From Phascolomyces articulosus (taxonomy: Eukaryota; Mucoromycota; Mucoromycetes; Mucorales; Lichtheimiaceae): a stretch of DNA of 64,000 nt. The notes below the pieces were generated by a model. That model was not told the DNA's origin. It searched no databases and saw nothing but the letters and a program-made list of their open reading frames with translations. The stretch spans positions 270,519 to 334,518 of the forward strand of contig JAIXMP010000041.1 of NCBI GenBank assembly GCA_025677815.1. The letters run 5' to 3'. Every line of letters begins with the position of its first letter. Within the stretch, counting starts at the first letter, position 1. Positions 60,796 to 64,000 of this stretch are shown here, in pieces. Made by a program: the position numbers and the translations under genes.

Positions 60796-61720
60796 CTCTA
60801 TCCATCAGTAATCCTTCATTTGGAGAGTATTGGTCAAGAACAGACGCAAACAGGGTAGGACGGAGAAATGAATGAAGACAGGGTTCACCACTAGAAAACA
60901 CCAAAACCCGGACATCCAGTTTGCAAGAAACATAAACACGCCGTGTTAATCCCGACAGAGCCCCCGTTGCAAGGACGCAACCGGTACACCATCTATGTTC
61001 CCCAACCACCCAATTTTAAAGAGCTGACAACCCAACCTCTGTGAAGGGGGGAGATCAAGCAACCAGATCTCCAAAAACTGAATGATCGTGCTCTGATATT
61101 GGTCAAAGAGAAAAAAAAGAGAGAAAGGGAGCAAAGCTCTTTTTATTATTATTATTTTTTTTATCAATTAAACATCCGATAGTGGCTTATTTTATGACGC
61201 AGTGCCTTGATTATTTTATGTATTAGTTATATGGTATTATATAGTGGTATGATTGTATCGTAAAGAAAAGAACAAAAAAGAAGTATGCTATCTGTTCTCG
61301 CGTAAAAAAGAATACAGGCACCCAGTTCTGGTTCCTGGTTCACTCCATAACCAAATCTAGTTTGTTTCATCTTGGAGCGTACAAGCATATTTCTCCGTAG
61401 CGCCGATTCATTTAGTATCAGTCTTTCCGGGGTAATTATATAACAAGATATTTGGATGAAATACATGAATTACATTATTCAATAACAATAATCCATGCAG
61501 GATTTCAAGACTTCATGGTAAGTTTCTATGGTGATAGGATTAGCATAACAACACAATGGATGTTTGTGTACCCTTGAATTTTTTTTTCTTGTTTCCGATT
61601 TCTGTTGATTTTGGTCCCACCTTCTTTTTTCTTTCTTCCTTTTGCATGCAAAACTTCGTCTCTCATATATATATATCATATATCATAGTTACTTATTATA
61701 CATACACGTCATCACCTGCT
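60796..61720. other. island of less AT-rich DNA, unassigned
   Basis: From about 60820 to 61080 the base composition is visibly richer in G and C than its surroundings. Minus-strand frames read CQLFKIGWLGNIDGVPVASL and CTGCVLATGALSGLTRRVYV. Neither joins to a gene or matches a family I know. It could be a foreign or mobile fragment. Confidence 0.3.
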
Positions 61721-62047
61721 ATGAATCCATTACTAATCACTACTATATGTCATCGCCATCAAGTCATCGCTATTAGACCGATATCTTCCACCTGTCCTAC
61801 TACAAAGACTTCTATTACAAACTATTACAAAGGCGTTTTTTCTTATGCAATCTTGACACGGCAGATTCAAAAGAGACCAGCTTTTACTTTTGTTAGCTTA
61901 TATTTAGACGTGTCATCACCTCGTCGCAGTCTTAGTACTATCATAGAAAGCTCATTCCAAATTGCACTTTGGACTGTCAACCTTAAAACCGACGACGAAT
62001 ACCTCTTTCTTTGTTTTGAAAATCGATTATTTTCCATAGTAACATAA
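61721..62047 (+). CDS. hypothetical ORF, 108 aa
   Basis: Opens MNPLLITTICHRHQVIAIRP and continues through a Ser/Thr-rich stretch to AILTRQIQKRPAFTFVSLY and ENRLFSIVT-stop. The N-terminus lacks acidic residues and carries Arg, Ser and Thr, as mitochondrial presequences do. No family was recognised and codon-level support is weak. Confidence 0.25.
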   Translation: MNPLLITTICHRHQVIAIRPISSTCPTTKTSITNYYKGVFSYAILTRQIQKRPAFTFVSLYLDVSSPRRSLSTIIESSFQIALWTVNLKTDDEYLFLCFENRLFSIVT

Positions 62048-62260
62048 TACAGCCTGTATTGATGCTATTCATGGAAAATGACTCCTTTTTTTATCAATCT
62101 AGACCAGCAGCTACACACGAGAAAACAACAACAACAACGTCTTGCCTCGACCTTGTAAATTGCATCGTACACCGCTCGATTTTCGGCATGATTATCCCAA
62201 AACTTGTGAATAAAGGACCTGTTTTCACTTGGCCCTTGTTTTGTGTGGAATTGGAGAAAC

Positions 62261-62410
62261 ATGGCAGCATCAATTGATGATAAGGAACCCAGGCTAGATG
62301 GTTGGTGGATGGATCGGATGAAAACTTATTGGCAATTAATGAAAAATGGTAAATGGACACACTTTTTCGTTCATCGTGCGGGAAAAAAAATTGTGGTCAC
62401 AAGAAAATGA
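62261..62410 (+). CDS. hypothetical small ORF, 49 aa
   Basis: Reads MAASIDDKEPRLDGWWMDRM then KTYWQLMKNGKWTHFFVHRA. The Trp-rich segment looks coding. A donor after the MKN codons (GTAAAT) and an acceptor (TCGAACAG near 62459) could splice it in phase to a frame containing GKRITDPTRSDDEYDDGKDM. A two-exon gene is therefore possible. Not recognised. Confidence 0.25.
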   Translation: MAASIDDKEPRLDGWWMDRMKTYWQLMKNGKWTHFFVHRAGKKIVVTRK

Positions 62411-62570
62411 AATATGATTAATTCTATGGGTGATGCTAACCATGTCTTTTCGAACAGATATGATGATTATATTGATTTATATTGGAAAGAGGATAACGGA
62501 TCCAACAAGATCGGATGATGAGTATGATGATGGAAAAGATATGGCTTTTTTTTTTATTTATTTTCCAAGG

Positions 62571-64000
62571 ATTGTTGTTCGATCCAATGGTGTGGGAATG
62601 TGGATCAAGAAAGAATGACGAGATAAGAACAATATATATGGATGGTAACTTGTGTAAGTATTTGTATCAACAGCTTCAGGTTATTTTTTTAAAGGGTATG
62701 CCAATATTGTGTTTAATGGTGCTTTTTCTCTTTTTTATTTTGCATAAAAACCATATTTAAACTCTTTTCCCATTCTTGGTGATTTGATAGCTGAGAAGAT
62801 GAGTGGTCTGGCTGCCACATCAATCGCGCTAACTGCAAAGAGTAACAAAAAAAAATACCAAATTGTGTGAATATGGATCTGTGAGTGTGTGTGCGTATGT
62901 GTCCATTTATCCTGACTATTTATTGTTACTTTATTACACATACATCATTTGCTCTGTGGTGTAAATTAGTATTATGAGCATACACTAATTAAAAGTAGCA
63001 GTAACACATTTCCCCCATATATATTTCTTTAAAAACACCTCATGATTATTGACTATCGTTAAATGACAATCTTATTGTGGATCCAATACCTATATATACG
63101 GGTACACGAAATCATGCAATTGACCATTGAATAATAGATGATCAAGAGTATTGATCCAAGTAAAAAAAAAAAAGACTTTCATTAATTTATCCTGTTAATA
63201 ATTGCCAACATCTGGTTATTTAAGCTGATCTATACTTGCTTCCAAATATATTCAGCATAAAATTTTTAACAATGGACAATAACAGTAGAAACTAAAGTAG
63301 TGACAGTAATGACGATAAATTGCATGAACCAATAAATGGAGCTTATTTATAGGTATTATAATATATTTTTGAATGGTATTGTTTTTCTTTATTCATGTTA
63401 CAGCACAATACAAAGGTCCCTTTTCATTTTGCTTTCTAATAGCTGAATGAACATAGCTATTGTTTGTATCTAAGTCTAACATAATATAATAAAGATTCAT
63501 ACAACAAAGGTCATATTCTCACTATGCTTTTACTGAACTGGTTTTGTTATTGGTTTTAAACAATCAACAGGAATATAGTGGTCCATTTTCAGTTCTTTGC
63601 CAACACTGCATTTAAAAAGTATAAAAACCCTCGAGTAGGATACCCACTAGTAAAAATATCTTTTGTCTGTTGCATAACTGCTGCACCGTATGTTTTTCAC
63701 TTTATTGATCGTTCTCTTTTTCCCTTATTCAAATTGAAAAAATATTACAAATAACCAGCACAAGCTGTTGTCTTTATATTAACGTTCACAGAAGTTTACT
63801 GGATAATTATGGTATGAAAGTGGCTATGTTTTCTTTTGGGCGGTTACTGTGTCGTGATAATTATGGCGGATCAATACCAAGCCAATAGAAATGGAGACAA
63901 CAGAAGAGTAGTGATAAAATAAAGAGTAACGTGACAGATGTCGTTTATTGTTTTAATGGTCAGGGGTATTTATATGTTTTCTAACTACTTGTTGATAATA
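62571..64000. other. gene-poor right end
   Basis: AT-rich DNA to the window edge. No coding, RNA or mobile feature could be supported on either strand. Confidence 0.45.

Noticed and set aside
1..64000. tRNA, rRNA, CRISPR arrays or prokaryotic operons
   Set aside because: No clear tRNA T-loop with matching acceptor stem, no rRNA-like block and no spaced identical short repeats were found by eye; a covariance-model search would settle small RNAs.

Overview
The window reads as nuclear DNA of an early-diverging filamentous fungus, most likely a Mucorales species (Mucoromycota). It is AT-rich and full of homopolymers and microsatellites. Genes carry many short GT-AG introns (mostly 50-120 bp) and encode proteins rich in Gln, Asn, Thr, Ser and His runs. 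It holds gene types typical of early-diverging fungi, such as a Dp-type E2F partner and a protein resembling a lineage-specific mucoralean family. The species assignment is inference; no rRNA, tRNA, CRISPR or prokaryotic feature was seen. Exon coordinates come from reading splice sites by eye and checking that phases join.

Layout. 1-5.6 kb: mostly gene-poor, with one frame-broken membrane-protein-like ORF and an old 163-bp tandem repeat. 5.6-13.4 kb: a divergent pair (unknown protein on minus, protein phosphatase inhibitor 2 on plus), then a Msn2-like two-finger C2H2 factor and a five-exon RlmN-type radical SAM methyltransferase. 15.4-20.2 kb: an intact TPR/F-box/LRR gene, a cytochrome P450 C-terminal remnant and an unrecognised two-exon minus-strand piece. 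21.1-30.9 kb: a nine-exon allantoicase, a fifteen-exon DENN/C1 protein and a second F-box/LRR gene. 32.3-39.8 kb: a small single-pass membrane protein, a dead F-box/LRR copy, and a twelve-exon gene whose core looks like a PD-(D/E)XK nuclease fold. 40.5-49.2 kb: a repeat-rich accessory zone with a 361-bp tandem triplication, an inverted dead copy of the 15.4-kb F-box gene, and a 3,705-bp Ginger-like DNA transposon inserted into that copy. A small retroelement-like three-exon ORF follows. 50.9-57.0 kb: a CBS/PB1 (Mug70-like) gene and a single-exon Dp transcription factor gene. 57-64 kb: AT-rich, with only weak ORFs.

The strongest new observation is the transposon at 43024-46728. It has 28-bp imperfect terminal inverted repeats starting TGTTA, a CATG duplication on both sides, and a decayed transposase with HHCC zinc-binding, DDE and Cys-rich tail regions. 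The two flanks join into one F-box/LRR gene that aligns with the intact copy across the insertion point. The other housekeeping and signalling genes (phosphatase control, stress transcription, RNA methylation, ureide breakdown, Rab activation, cell-cycle transcription) form no pathway cluster.
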